Source: Chloroflexota bacterium (GTDB taxonomy: Bacteria > Chloroflexota > Dormibacteria > CF-121). From it: 18,066 nt of DNA. Positions within the stretch are counted from its first letter, which is position 1. The number at the start of each line of letters is the position of its first letter. Made by a program: the position numbers and the translations under genes. A model generated the notes under the pieces. The model searched no databases. It was not told the DNA's origin and saw only the letters and a list, made by a program, of their open reading frames with translations. Shown here one piece after another: positions 1 to 7,323 of this stretch. The stretch covers positions 1 through 18,066 of the forward strand of contig VBFX01000007.1 in assembly GCA_005889395.1 (NCBI GenBank), in the 5' to 3' direction.

Positions 1-784
1 GGTCGCGGATCCGCTCAGCGAACTCCACCGTGCGCGCCTCGTGCACGAAGAAGTTGTTGTCGTAGAACTCCACGGCATCGGCGCCGTGCTGATCGTGCAG
101 GTAGCGCGCGACGCTCGCCGTCCGTGCCGCGCTCTGAGGCAGCCAGCGGCCGCCGACCATATTGACCACGGCACAGAAGTTGCAGAAGAATGGACACCCA
201 TAGCTCGAGTGGTGCGGCAGCGTCCGTTTGCCGAGGAAGCTCTCCCTCGAGTAGGACCGTACGGGAACGCGGTCGTAGGGGAAGTCCGGGAGCTCCTGCG
301 GATTCGGGATGGAGGGCATCGGGTTCGAGGCGATGCCGTCGCCATTCGCGCGAAACGCGAGGCCGGGCACATCGGCCGGCTTGCCCCCGTGTTCAAGCAG
401 GTCCAGCAATTGGAGGAAACTCGCCTCGCCGTGCCCGCGGATCACGTAGTCGACGTAGGGTGCGCGCACGCAGACGTCGTAGTGCTGCGTTGGAAAATAC
501 CCGCCCCACACCATGATCAGGTCCGGATGCCGCCGTTTCAGCTCTCGGGCAAAGGGCACCGCCTGGCTGAGTTGTGGCCCGGGCATGACCGTCATCGCGA
601 GCACCCGCGCGCCCCAGTCGCGCACCCGTCCGTCCAGCGCGCTGAGCGAATCCGGCTCGACGTTGCCGTCGACGATCACATAATCGTGGCGGCCCTCGAT
701 GACCGCCCCCAGGGCCAGCAACGAAAGCGGGAGGATACGCTTTCGCGAAGCGGTGCTCTGGGGGTTATACAGAATGACCTTCAT
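1..784 (-). CDS. B12-binding radical SAM protein (C-terminus outside window)
   Basis: Reads leftward from ATG at 784 and is still open at base 1 (261 codons visible). An AAGGGGGA-type Shine-Dalgarno lies on the minus strand at 799-792, 7-8 bases before the ATG, which fixes the start. Residues 1 to about 150 look like the Rossmann-type B12-binding domain found in such enzymes (MKVILYNPQ strand, VIVDGN, VLAMTV, MVWGGYFPT, VIRGHGE). I see no DxHxxG motif, so cobalamin would be bound without a histidine ligand, if at all. The radical SAM 4Fe-4S motif CxxxCxxC is C197, C201, C204 within YGCPFFCNFC, followed by a VEFYDNNF strand. Members perform radical chemistry such as methylation or rearrangement, and the substrate cannot be read from sequence. 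It diverges from glycosyltransferase and flippase genes, so a role in glycan or lipid-carrier modification is an inference. A second, different member of the family lies at 5746-7323. Confidence 0.9.
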   Translation of the reverse strand, partial: MKVILYNPQSTASRKRILPLSLLALGAVIEGRHDYVIVDGNVEPDSLSALDGRVRDWGARVLAMTVMPGPQLSQAVPFARELKRRHPDLIMVWGGYFPTQHYDVCVRAPYVDYVIRGHGEASFLQLLDLLEHGGKPADVPGLAFRANGDGIASNPMPSIPNPQELPDFPYDRVPVRSYSRESFLGKRTLPHHSSYGCPFFCNFCAVVNMVGGRWLPQSAARTASVARYLHDQHGADAVEFYDNNFFVHEARTVEFAERIRD

Positions 785-901
785 CGAGCTGTCCCCCTTG
801 GCTGGAACACAACCGACTTCCTGCAGGACGGTACGCCGTCGGGTTACAACGACCCGCGGCCGAGCATCGAGAAACCCCGGGGCGTACAAACAGGCAGACT
901 G
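785..901. promoter_or_regulatory. Divergent intergenic region between radical SAM gene and GT2 gene
   Basis: This 117-base gap separates two outward-reading start codons (ATG at 784 on minus, GTG at 902 on plus) and should hold promoters for both. The only clear element is the minus-strand Shine-Dalgarno at 792-799. I see no convincing -35/-10 pair on either strand, so assignment as a promoter region rests on gene orientation alone. Confidence 0.35.
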
Positions 902-1649
902 GTGATCTCGGTCATCCTGACCACGTATGAACGGCGCGAGCTGCTGGCCCGCGCGTTGGCCAGCGTGCTTGCCCAGACGCTCACCGACCATGAGGTGATC
1001 GTCGTGGACGATGGGTCGACCGACGGCACGGTCGAGTTCCTCGCCGCTCAGCCGGTGACGTCGATCCGCATCGCCCACTCGCGGAACCCCGCGGTCGCGC
1101 GCAATGCGGGCCTGAAGCGAGCTCAGGGGGAGCTCATCACGTTCCTCGACTCGGATGACGTCTGGCGGCCGAGCGCGCTGGCCGAGCTCGCCCAGGCGCT
1201 GTTGCAGCATCCCGACGCCGGTTTCGCTTACTGCGACTATCAGATTCCCTCGTCTTCAACGCCGAAATTGGGGGGCGTCAGCGACGTCTTCGACCTGCTG
1301 CTGCAGACAGACTTTCTGGTCACCGGCGGCGTCATGATCCGACGCTCCATCGCGACCGCGGTGGGCGAGTTCGATCCCCTGTGCAGTCCCGCCGAAGACT
1401 GGGACTACTGGCTGCGAATGGCCGCGCTCGTTCCCGGCGCGTACCTCCCCCTTTCGTTGATCACCATCGACGCGCCGGCCGACAGCCTCAGCCGGGCGCC
1501 CGGCGGTGCAATCTTCGGGGCGAACATTCGGGTGATGCGAAAGGCGCTCGGGTGGTGTCTGACGAATCGTCCCGCGTCAGTTCGGCTCGCGCGCGAATGC
1601 CTTCGGCCGGTCGATGCGCGACCTGGTTATGGTGGCACGTGGTCGCTGA
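902..1649 (+). CDS. Family 2 glycosyltransferase, frameshifted near its end
   Basis: GT-A fold glycosyltransferase, expected to transfer a sugar from a nucleotide-sugar donor to a growing glycan at the inner face of the membrane. GTG at 902 is chosen because the protein then begins directly with the family's first strand (VISVILTTYERRELL). DDGSTDGT (nucleotide binding) starts at residue 36, DSDD (the DXD metal site) at 83-86, and AEDWDYWLRMA carries the usual acidic catalytic region. After about residue 230 the frame runs on to a stop at 1804, but that tail is tryptophan/cysteine/arginine-rich and fully overlaps the flippase. A shift at the (CG)4 tract at 1588-1595 instead gives a plausible tail ending RSMRDLVMVARGR with TGA at 1647-1649, overlapping the flippase start. 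One restored CG unit would give an intact 249-residue protein. The end given is the restored one; as sequenced, translation would finish at 1804. Confidence 0.85.
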
Positions 1650-2892
1650 ACTCGCCACGCTGCGCCGCCCGCTGCGCAACGTCGTGGTGCTGCTCACTGG
1701 CAACCTGGTCAAGCTGGCGTTCGGCTTGCTGGCCTCCGTACTCATCTATCGGGCGCTCGCCCCGGCGGACGCGGGCCGCTTCGCGATTGTCATGGGCCTG
1801 GTGAGCCTGTTCTCGTTCGTGGCGGAGTTCGGCTTCCGCGACGCCGCCGTAACCTATGTCGCCGGGGCCGCCTCACCGGCCGAGGCCCAGGCCTTCGCCC
1901 GTTCATTTTTGATGGCAAAGCTCGTGTTCGGCACGCTCGCGGCCGCGCTACTGGCCGGCCTCGCCGGGTGGATCGTGAACGGATGGTATGGGGGCGCGGT
2001 CCAGCCAGGACTCATTCGACTGGCCGCCCTGGTGCTGCTCACCGGTGGGCTGCTGAATTACGTGCAGACGCTGCTCGAGGCTCGCCAGACGTTTGGTGCG
2101 CTGAGCCTGCTCAGCATGGCGCAGGCGCTGCTGCGAGCCATCGTTATCGTGACGCTCTTTCTCACCAGCCGGATCGCACTCTGGCCGCTGGTCGGCATCG
2201 AGGTCATGCTTCCGCTGGTGCTCCTGGTCGTGGGCCAGCGCTCCCTCCCGTCCGATCTTCGACCGCGCCTGCTGGCGTCGCTCGGCACGCGCTTCGGGCG
2301 GCTGTGGCGCTTCAGTCGCTGGATCGCGGTCGCGGCCATCGCCTCCACCATCTTCCTGAGCCTGGATGTTCTCCTCCTCGGCCACTTCCGCCCGGCGGCC
2401 GAAGTCGGACTCTACGGCGCCGCGCTGGCGCTGCTGGCCAAGTTCGAAGTCGTCCAGAACGCGGTGCTCACCTCGTCATTTCCGGATGCGAGCCGGTACC
2501 GGGCAAAAGCCGACCTGCGCGCCTATGTCGCTCGTACGCTGCGCCTCACCGGGCTCGCGTCGGCCGCATTGCTCTTGATCTTGCCGCTCGCCACCGCGCT
2601 CGTGGTTGGTCTCTACGGGGCTGCCTATGCCGGCGCCACGTTTCCGTTCGCGATCCTGGCGGTGGGCTTTGTCATCGGCCTCAACGCGCAGCCCGCCGCC
2701 TTCGTCCTCTACCCCCTCGAGCGCGTGCGGTACATCGCCGCCGGTGACATCCTTCAACTCGTCTTCTTCACCGGGATCGGCCTCTGGCTGATCCCGGTCT
2801 ACGGCGCTCGGGGCGCTGCGCTCGCGGTCCTGGCCCGGCAGATCTTCGGAGCGGGCCTGACGGCCCTGTTCGTCAAGCGGGCCCTGGCATGA
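1639..2892 (+). CDS. Wzx-like oligosaccharide flippase
   Basis: Polytopic membrane protein of about 417 residues, close to the usual size of polysaccharide-transporter (PST/Wzx, MOP superfamily) flippases, which move undecaprenyl-linked oligosaccharide across the cytoplasmic membrane. The N-terminus has the family look: a basic stretch (TLRRPLRN), then VVVLLTGNLVKLAFGLLASVLIYRAL and an ADAGRFAIV segment. About a dozen hydrophobic segments follow along the whole length. GTG at 1639 is preferred because it overlaps the restored glycosyltransferase stop (1647-1649); an in-frame ATG at 1597 would add 14 unconvincing residues. No strong Shine-Dalgarno is visible, in keeping with coupling to the upstream gene. 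The stop overlaps the next gene's ATG (ATGA, 2889-2892). The glycan carried is unknown. Confidence 0.88.
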   Translation: MVAELATLRRPLRNVVVLLTGNLVKLAFGLLASVLIYRALAPADAGRFAIVMGLVSLFSFVAEFGFRDAAVTYVAGAASPAEAQAFARSFLMAKLVFGTLAAALLAGLAGWIVNGWYGGAVQPGLIRLAALVLLTGGLLNYVQTLLEARQTFGALSLLSMAQALLRAIVIVTLFLTSRIALWPLVGIEVMLPLVLLVVGQRSLPSDLRPRLLASLGTRFGRLWRFSRWIAVAAIASTIFLSLDVLLLGHFRPAAEVGLYGAALALLAKFEVVQNAVLTSSFPDASRYRAKADLRAYVARTLRLTGLASAALLLILPLATALVVGLYGAAYAGATFPFAILAVGFVIGLNAQPAAFVLYPLERVRYIAAGDILQLVFFTGIGLWLIPVYGARGAALAVLARQIFGAGLTALFVKRALA

Positions 2893-3263
2893 ACGCGGAG
2901 CAGCTGATCGACACACGGTCGGCGTTTGACTCCGTGGCCGATGCGTATGACGGCCCGCTAGGCAACAACGCACTGGTGCAAGCGGTGCGCGCGCGAACGC
3001 TGGCCGAGGTTCGTCGCCGGGTTCCGCCGGGGGCGGCCCTTTTAGACCTCGGCTGCGGGACCGGTCTCGACGCCGCGGCGCTTGCCCAACAGGGCTACCG
3101 CGTCACGGCCATCGACTGGTCGCCGGAGATGGTGCGGCGGACCGAGGACCGCGCCGCACGAGGCGGGCTCGAGCGGATGCTGACGGTGCATCGCCTCGGC
3201 ATCCACGAGCTCGACCGGTTGCCCGCCGACGACTTCGACGCCGCCTACTCCAGGGCACGCTGA
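2889..3263 (+). CDS. Class I SAM methyltransferase, N-terminal part (truncated)
   Basis: Starts at ATG 2889, overlapping the flippase stop by 4 bases. The first 120 residues are a normal start of a class I SAM-dependent methyltransferase: FDSVADAYD at 13-21, SAM-binding motif I DLGCGTG at 53-59, the acidic end of strand 2 (TAIDWSPEM), and the post-strand-4 DDFDAAYS at 114-121. The frame then ends after RAR with TGA at 3261-3263. The segment that should follow (about 25-30 residues reaching the P-G-G turn before strand 5) is absent, and the remainder lies in another frame from 3254. As sequenced, the product lacks the second half of the fold and is unlikely to be active. Its neighbours suggest the ancestral job was methylating a glycan or lipid intermediate. 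Confidence 0.75.
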   Translation: MNAEQLIDTRSAFDSVADAYDGPLGNNALVQAVRARTLAEVRRRVPPGAALLDLGCGTGLDAAALAQQGYRVTAIDWSPEMVRRTEDRAARGGLERMLTVHRLGIHELDRLPADDFDAAYSRAR

Positions 3264-3628
3264 TCGCGTCGGTCATCGGCCGCGTCTGTCCGTGGGAGCT
3301 CGCGCTTTTTAGCCTGAAACGGCAGTGGCGCGCGGCGCGAAGGCGCGCAGCGAAGCGGGCCGTCGCGGTCCCGCTGAACGGCCGCACCGTCTGGACCTCT
3401 TACTACAGTCCCGCCGAGTTCCGGTCGGCCTTCGGGCGCGCGGGCTTCGGGCTCCGCTCGCTGCGCAGCCTGGGATTGCTCGCCCCGCCGCCCTACATGG
3501 ATGCGTTCGCGCACCGGCACCATCGCGCTGTGGCGATGCTTCAGGCTCTCGAGGACCGCGTGGCGGGATGGCCCGGACTGCGCCGGTGGGGTGATCACTT
3601 CCTGATCGTGATGCAACGCCGTGGCTGA
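3254..3628 (+). pseudogene. Severed C-terminal part of the same methyltransferase
   Basis: An open stretch in a different frame from 2889-3263, with no start of its own near the junction. It begins GTLIASVIGRVCPWELALF, which looks like strand 5 of a class I methyltransferase just after the P-G-G turn. It continues with VWTSYYSPAEFRSAFGRAGF, a usual C-terminal helix/strand of this family, and ends with FLIVMQRRG and TGA at 3626-3628. The last bases overlap the GTG start of the next gene (3621), the spacing expected if this were the original end of the gene. So 2889-3628 was probably one gene of about 270 codons that lost roughly 80-90 bases at about 3250. The size of the loss is estimated from memory of the family, not from an alignment. 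Confidence 0.7.
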
Positions 3629-4913
3629 GCCGGCATGGATGCCGGCGTTCATCTGTCCGCAATGCGCGTCGCCCCTCACGGCATCCCCTGGGAGCGCCCC
3701 GACCTGTCGGGCGTGCGGCGCCGAAATCCCGCTGCACGACGGCATCTACCGCCTGTTGAAGCCAGGGCGTCTTCAAGAGATCGAGCCGTTTCTCGCTCAA
3801 TACCGACGGATCCGGGGCGATGACGGGTACCGGCAACGCCGCGCCGCGTATTACCGCTCGCTTCCCAAGGTCGACGCGCGCGATCCTCAAGCGGCAACCT
3901 GGCGGGTCCGCCAGGAGAGCTTTCGCAACCTCGGCCGCGTGCTGCGCAGGTTTGAGGGGCGGCCATTACGAATCCTCGATCTTGGTGCCGGGAGCGGCTG
4001 GCTGGCGGCGCGCTTGACTGAAGTCGGGCACTCCTGCGTGGCCGTCGATTGGCTCGACGACGTCGAGGATGGACTTGGAGCGATTGCGCACTACGCGATC
4101 CGCTTCACCTGTGTCCAGGCGGACTTCGATGACCTGCCCATCGCCCCCGGCCAGTTCCATGTCGCGATCTTCAATGCGTCGCTCCATTACTCGAGCGATC
4201 CCGCCCGCACGCTTCGCCGGGCGCGCGCAATGCTCGCCCCGGGAGGGATCCTGGTCGTGATGGATTCACCGCTCTTTGCCAGCGATGACGCCGGCCATCG
4301 AATGCTCGACGCCCAGCAAATCGCCTTCCACGCGACCTGCGAGCGAGTGATTCGATACGGCATCGGCTATCTCACCGAGAGCGGTCTGCGCCGCGCGGCC
4401 CGCGACGCCGGACTACGGCTTTGCTGGATTCCCTCGCGAGGCGGGTTCCGTTGGGCGGTCAAGCGCTGGATCGCCGGGTTCCTCCGCCGGGTGTGGCGAG
4501 CGTGGTTGCGCCTGCGGCATCAGCGATTCGGCCGACGATATCGACGGCTGGTTCTCGAACGGATCGACGGGGTGTCGCTGGTTGTCCTGCCGGACGTCTT
4601 TAATCCAGTGCTCCTTCGCAGCGGGGCCTTTCTGGCGCGAAGCGTGCCGTCTCCTCCTCTGGCGGACGGCAGCGCCTCAGCCGTGCTCCGTGCGCTCGAC
4701 CTGGGAACCGGGTCGGGCATCGGCGCGATCTTTGCGGCGCGACGCGGCTACCACGTCATCGGGGTCGATATCAACCCGGAGGCGGTGCGCTGCGCCCGCA
4801 TCAACGTCCTCCTCAACAACCTCGAAGGCCGGGTTGAGATTCGGGCCGGCGACCTCTTTACGCCCGGCGCCGGTGACCAGTTCGACCTAGTGCTGTTCAA
4901 CCCGCCTCTTTAG
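3621..4913 (+). CDS. Zinc-ribbon double methyltransferase, stopped early by TAG
   Basis: A 430-residue product from GTG 3621. It opens with a short zinc ribbon (C12, C15, C29, C32: CPQC and CRAC), like the Trm112-type ribbons that precede some class I methyltransferases. The first methyltransferase domain has motif I LDLGAGSG at about 119-126, an acidic strand 2 (VAVDW), FDDLP at 169-173 and MLAPGGILVV at 204-213. A basic linker at about 275-315 leads to a second, PrmC/HemK-like domain: FNPVLLRSGAFLA, motif I LDLGTGSG at 359-366, GVDINPEAV, and the NPP motif at 427-429 that binds the methylated nitrogen's side chain. Translation stops one residue later at TAG 4911-4913, and the same frame continues with sensible protein to 5165. 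The second domain therefore lacks its last strands. Substrate unknown; glycan context. Confidence 0.85.
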   Translation: MAEPAWMPAFICPQCASPLTASPGSAPTCRACGAEIPLHDGIYRLLKPGRLQEIEPFLAQYRRIRGDDGYRQRRAAYYRSLPKVDARDPQAATWRVRQESFRNLGRVLRRFEGRPLRILDLGAGSGWLAARLTEVGHSCVAVDWLDDVEDGLGAIAHYAIRFTCVQADFDDLPIAPGQFHVAIFNASLHYSSDPARTLRRARAMLAPGGILVVMDSPLFASDDAGHRMLDAQQIAFHATCERVIRYGIGYLTESGLRRAARDAGLRLCWIPSRGGFRWAVKRWIAGFLRRVWRAWLRLRHQRFGRRYRRLVLERIDGVSLVVLPDVFNPVLLRSGAFLARSVPSPPLADGSASAVLRALDLGTGSGIGAIFAARRGYHVIGVDINPEAVRCARINVLLNNLEGRVEIRAGDLFTPGAGDQFDLVLFNPPL

Positions 4914-5165
4914 GGTGGGACGCCGGTGGACCGGCTGGATCAGGCCTGGCGGGGGACGGATGTCATCGAGCGTTTCGCGAGCGGGCTCAACGGCGCCCTG
5001 CGTCCGACCGGTGAGGCGCTCATCGTGCTGTCGACTGACGGCGAGTGGCGAGCCATGCTAGCGTCGCTCGACGCCCGGGGCTTTGCGACCCGCCCCGTCG
5101 CCTCGCGCGACTTCGGGAACGAGGTCTTGACCGTGTACTCGGGGCGCCCCGCCTTGACCTTGTAG
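4914..5165 (+). pseudogene. In-frame continuation of the double methyltransferase after TAG
   Basis: Same reading frame as 3621-4913. Directly after the TAG it reads GGTPVDRLDQAWRGTDVIE, which matches the layout expected after NPPY in PrmC/HemK-type methyltransferases (NPPY-x-x-G-x-P, then a helix and a strand). It continues with LRPTGEALIVLSTDGEW (strand 5) and a terminal NEVLTVYSGR strand, ending at TAG 5163-5165. A single base change, TAT or TAC to TAG at the fifth residue of NPPLY, would explain the break. Amber recoding is unlikely because TAG ends other genes here (5058-5060, 5746-5748, 15253-15255). A GTG at 4926 could in principle restart translation but would give only a fragment. 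Confidence 0.7.
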
Positions 5166-5735
5166 CACCAGCGGGATCGTCTTCAGGGCGATCGCGAAAT
5201 CCGCCAGGAGCGACCATCGGTGAATGTACTCGAGGTCATAGCGGACGCGGATCGCCAGCGACGGGTCGGTCCGGGCACGGATCTGCCAGAGCCCGGTGAG
5301 GCCCGGCCGCATTCGCAGCCGCTGGAGATGGACCGGATCCTCGAGCGATACCTCGCCCAGTTCGTGCGGGCGCGGGCCGACCAGGCTCATCTCGCCGCGA
5401 ACCACGTTCCAGAGTTGGGGAAGCTCGTCCAGGCTGAAGCGGCGGAATAGCCGGCCCAGCGTCGTCACCCGAGGATCGTCGGCAATTTTCACCATCCCCT
5501 GCGCGACATTCCGAGACCGCAGCGTCTGGAGCGCGCGTTCTGCTCCCAGGGCCATGGTGCGGAATTTGTACATGGTGAAGGGCCGGCCGCCTCGACCGAG
5601 GCGCTGGCAGCGAAACAGCACCGGCGCACCGGTTTCCGCCCAGACGGCGATGGCGAGCACGGCGAGGAGTGGGAGGACGGCCAGCAGCAGTGCCAAGCCC
5701 AGCACCACGTCGATTCCGCGCTTGAGCGCCAGCAT
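5058..5735 (-). CDS. Phosphoglycosyl transferase (bacterial sugar transferase, WcaJ/WbaP type)
   Basis: 225-residue monotopic phosphoglycosyl transferase, which moves a sugar 1-phosphate from a UDP-sugar to undecaprenyl phosphate and so starts lipid-linked glycan assembly. Residues 8-33 form the single hydrophobic re-entrant helix. KFRTM is at 57-61, SLDELPQLWNV at 101-111 with the catalytic Asp-Glu pair D103/E104, GEMSLVGPRP at 114-123, and RPGLTGLWQI at 143-152. ATG at 5735 is chosen over a TTG 21 bases upstream because AGGG sits about 8 bases before it and it clears the stop of the upstream gene (5746). It is the small form, without the N-terminal membrane domain of WcaJ. Family members normally end soon after the LKTIP helix, but here about 30 arginine/glycine-rich residues follow. 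They overlap the methyltransferase 3' end by 108 bases, so the true end may be shorter. Last gene of the minus-strand operon. Confidence 0.92.
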   Translation of the reverse strand: MLALKRGIDVVLGLALLLAVLPLLAVLAIAVWAETGAPVLFRCQRLGRGGRPFTMYKFRTMALGAERALQTLRSRNVAQGMVKIADDPRVTTLGRLFRRFSLDELPQLWNVVRGEMSLVGPRPHELGEVSLEDPVHLQRLRMRPGLTGLWQIRARTDPSLAIRVRYDLEYIHRWSLLADFAIALKTIPLVLQGQGGAPRVHGQDLVPEVARGDGAGRKAPGVERR

Positions 5736-5745
5736 GACGGATGCC

Positions 5746-7323
5746 CTAGGAACCAACCAACGAGTCGTGCTGCGGCGTCGGATTCGCGGCCGCCTCAGCC
5801 GTCATGAACGGCGGCAGCGGCGCGAGACCTCGATGCCGGCGGCGAGCGCGCAGCGTCAGCTGAAGGCGCGAAACCGAGAGCGCGGCCGCATGGTAGAGGA
5901 CACTCGCCAGCAACCGCGGCCGACCCGAGCCGCGACGCCGGCCGTCGGCGTCTCCAGCGAGCCCGGCGCTGCCGCCGGTGAGCCGCGCCCACGCCTGGCG
6001 CATCCGGAACTCATGGTGCAGCACGGCGTGCAGCTTGCGGTAGAAGGCGGTGCTGAACGGCCCGCGATACATCATGGCAAGGTCGGCGGAGTCGACCCAG
6101 TTCTGCTGCAGCCCAAGCTGTTCGCGGACGGCGCGATGGAACTTCGTCCCGGGCAGCGGATAAGAAACGGACATGCCGATATCGTCCGGTCGACAATCGC
6201 GGACGAGCTGCAGGGTCGCCGCGATGTCCGCGCGCGTTTCTCCGAGGTAGCCGAACTGCAGGAAGAAGCCGACCTTGATCCCGGCCGCGTGCAAGCGACG
6301 AGCCGCCTCACGGGTCTGATCGACGCGGGTCCCCTTGTCCATCGCGTCGAGGATCTTCTGGGAGCCGGATTCGGCGCCCAACCACACGGCCTCCGCCCCG
6401 GCGCGCCGCAGGGCATCGACGGTGTCCTCCCGGAGGAGCAGATCCGCGCGACACAGGCTCTTGAATGCGGTGCCGACGCGTTCTCGCTCGACAAGATCGG
6501 CGAAGCGCTTCACCCAGCCGGGCTTGAGGCCAAGGATGTCGTCGACGAACCAGATGTGGTCGGGGTGATAGGTCGCTTTGAGCCACTCGAGCTCGGTCAC
6601 GACACTCTCGGGGCTGCGGACGTTGTACCGCTGGCCCCAGATCGGCTTGGCACACCAGTTGCAGTGATAGGGGCAACCACGCGACGTGGCCATGTTCATC
6701 GAGAAGTAGCCGTGCCTCGCAGACCAGATCTCGCGGTAACGCCCGACATCGACCAGGTCCCAGGCCGGCAGCGGCAGCACGTCGAGGTCGGTGAGGTCGG
6801 GACGGCGCGGCGTCACGACGATGCCCTCGCCGCTTTTGTCACGAAACGTCATGCCACGGATGGAATCCAACGGCACCTCGCTCCTGCCACAGAGTCGATC
6901 GAGGAGCTCCGCGAGCGTCACCTCGCCCTCCCCATTGAGAACGAAGTGCGCGCCGTGGGAGAGGTAGAGCGCCGCGCGGTCGGTGGCGTCGGAGCCGGCG
7001 ACGATGACGGTGCAGCCACGCGCGCGGGCCCGCTCCATCATGGAAAACGCCGCCTCTCGCATCCGTAGCAGGCACATCTTCGACAGGTAGTTGAAGTTGT
7101 CTTCGTAGATCACCGCGAAACGGGGGTTGCAACTGTCGAGTGCGCCCGCCCATTCGTCTTCCGAGTCCGCCAGCATGGCGTCGAAGAGTGCGACCTCGTA
7201 GTGGCGGGAGCGGAGGTAGCTTGCGGCATAAAGCGTGCCGAGCGGAGGGTATGGCTGCATCGCCGCCCAGAGCTTGGGATCGAAGCGCAGGTAGTACGAC
7301 TGGCCGACGAGCACGTCGCTCAT
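5746..7323 (-). CDS. B12-binding radical SAM protein
   Basis: 525-residue enzyme. Residues 1 to about 150 form a B12-binding-type Rossmann domain (PPLGTLYAASYLRSR at 26-40, VALFDAML, TVIVAGSDAT, FVLNGEGE). The radical SAM domain has the 4Fe-4S motif at C217, C221, C224 (GCPYHCNWC), then HIWFVDDI, WLGAESGSQ for SAM binding, and GIKVGFFLQFGYLGET. The C-terminal ~100 residues (after FSTAFYRKLH) are basic and unassigned. The architecture matches the BchE/Mg-protoporphyrin-cyclase-like group of B12-radical SAM proteins, but nothing shows tetrapyrrole chemistry. The gene context suggests methylation or another radical change on a glycan, lipid or polyprenol. ATG 7323 overlaps the upstream stop (ATGA) and no separate Shine-Dalgarno is seen, so translation is probably coupled. 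Only 9 bases separate its stop from the next gene's proposed Shine-Dalgarno and start region. Confidence 0.92.
   Translation of the reverse strand: MSDVLVGQSYYLRFDPKLWAAMQPYPPLGTLYAASYLRSRHYEVALFDAMLADSEDEWAGALDSCNPRFAVIYEDNFNYLSKMCLLRMREAAFSMMERARARGCTVIVAGSDATDRAALYLSHGAHFVLNGEGEVTLAELLDRLCGRSEVPLDSIRGMTFRDKSGEGIVVTPRRPDLTDLDVLPLPAWDLVDVGRYREIWSARHGYFSMNMATSRGCPYHCNWCAKPIWGQRYNVRSPESVVTELEWLKATYHPDHIWFVDDILGLKPGWVKRFADLVERERVGTAFKSLCRADLLLREDTVDALRRAGAEAVWLGAESGSQKILDAMDKGTRVDQTREAARRLHAAGIKVGFFLQFGYLGETRADIAATLQLVRDCRPDDIGMSVSYPLPGTKFHRAVREQLGLQQNWVDSADLAMMYRGPFSTAFYRKLHAVLHHEFRMRQAWARLTGGSAGLAGDADGRRRGSGRPRLLASVLYHAAALSVSRLQLTLRARRRHRGLAPLPPFMTAEAAANPTPQHDSLVGS

Noticed and set aside
41..901. 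Long N-terminal extension of the GT2 frame upstream of 902
   Set aside because: Antisense to the radical SAM gene, and the glycosyltransferase fold begins exactly at GTG 902.
4911..4913. TAG read as pyrrolysine or another recoded residue
   Set aside because: Other genes here end in TAG, no pyrrolysine genes or recoding structure are seen, and the expected residue is an ordinary Tyr one base away.
5296..7068. Long plus-strand open frame of about 590 codons
   Set aside because: It is fully antisense to the phosphoglycosyl transferase and radical SAM genes, has no domain signature, and is Arg/Gly/Pro-rich as expected of a GC-rich shadow frame.
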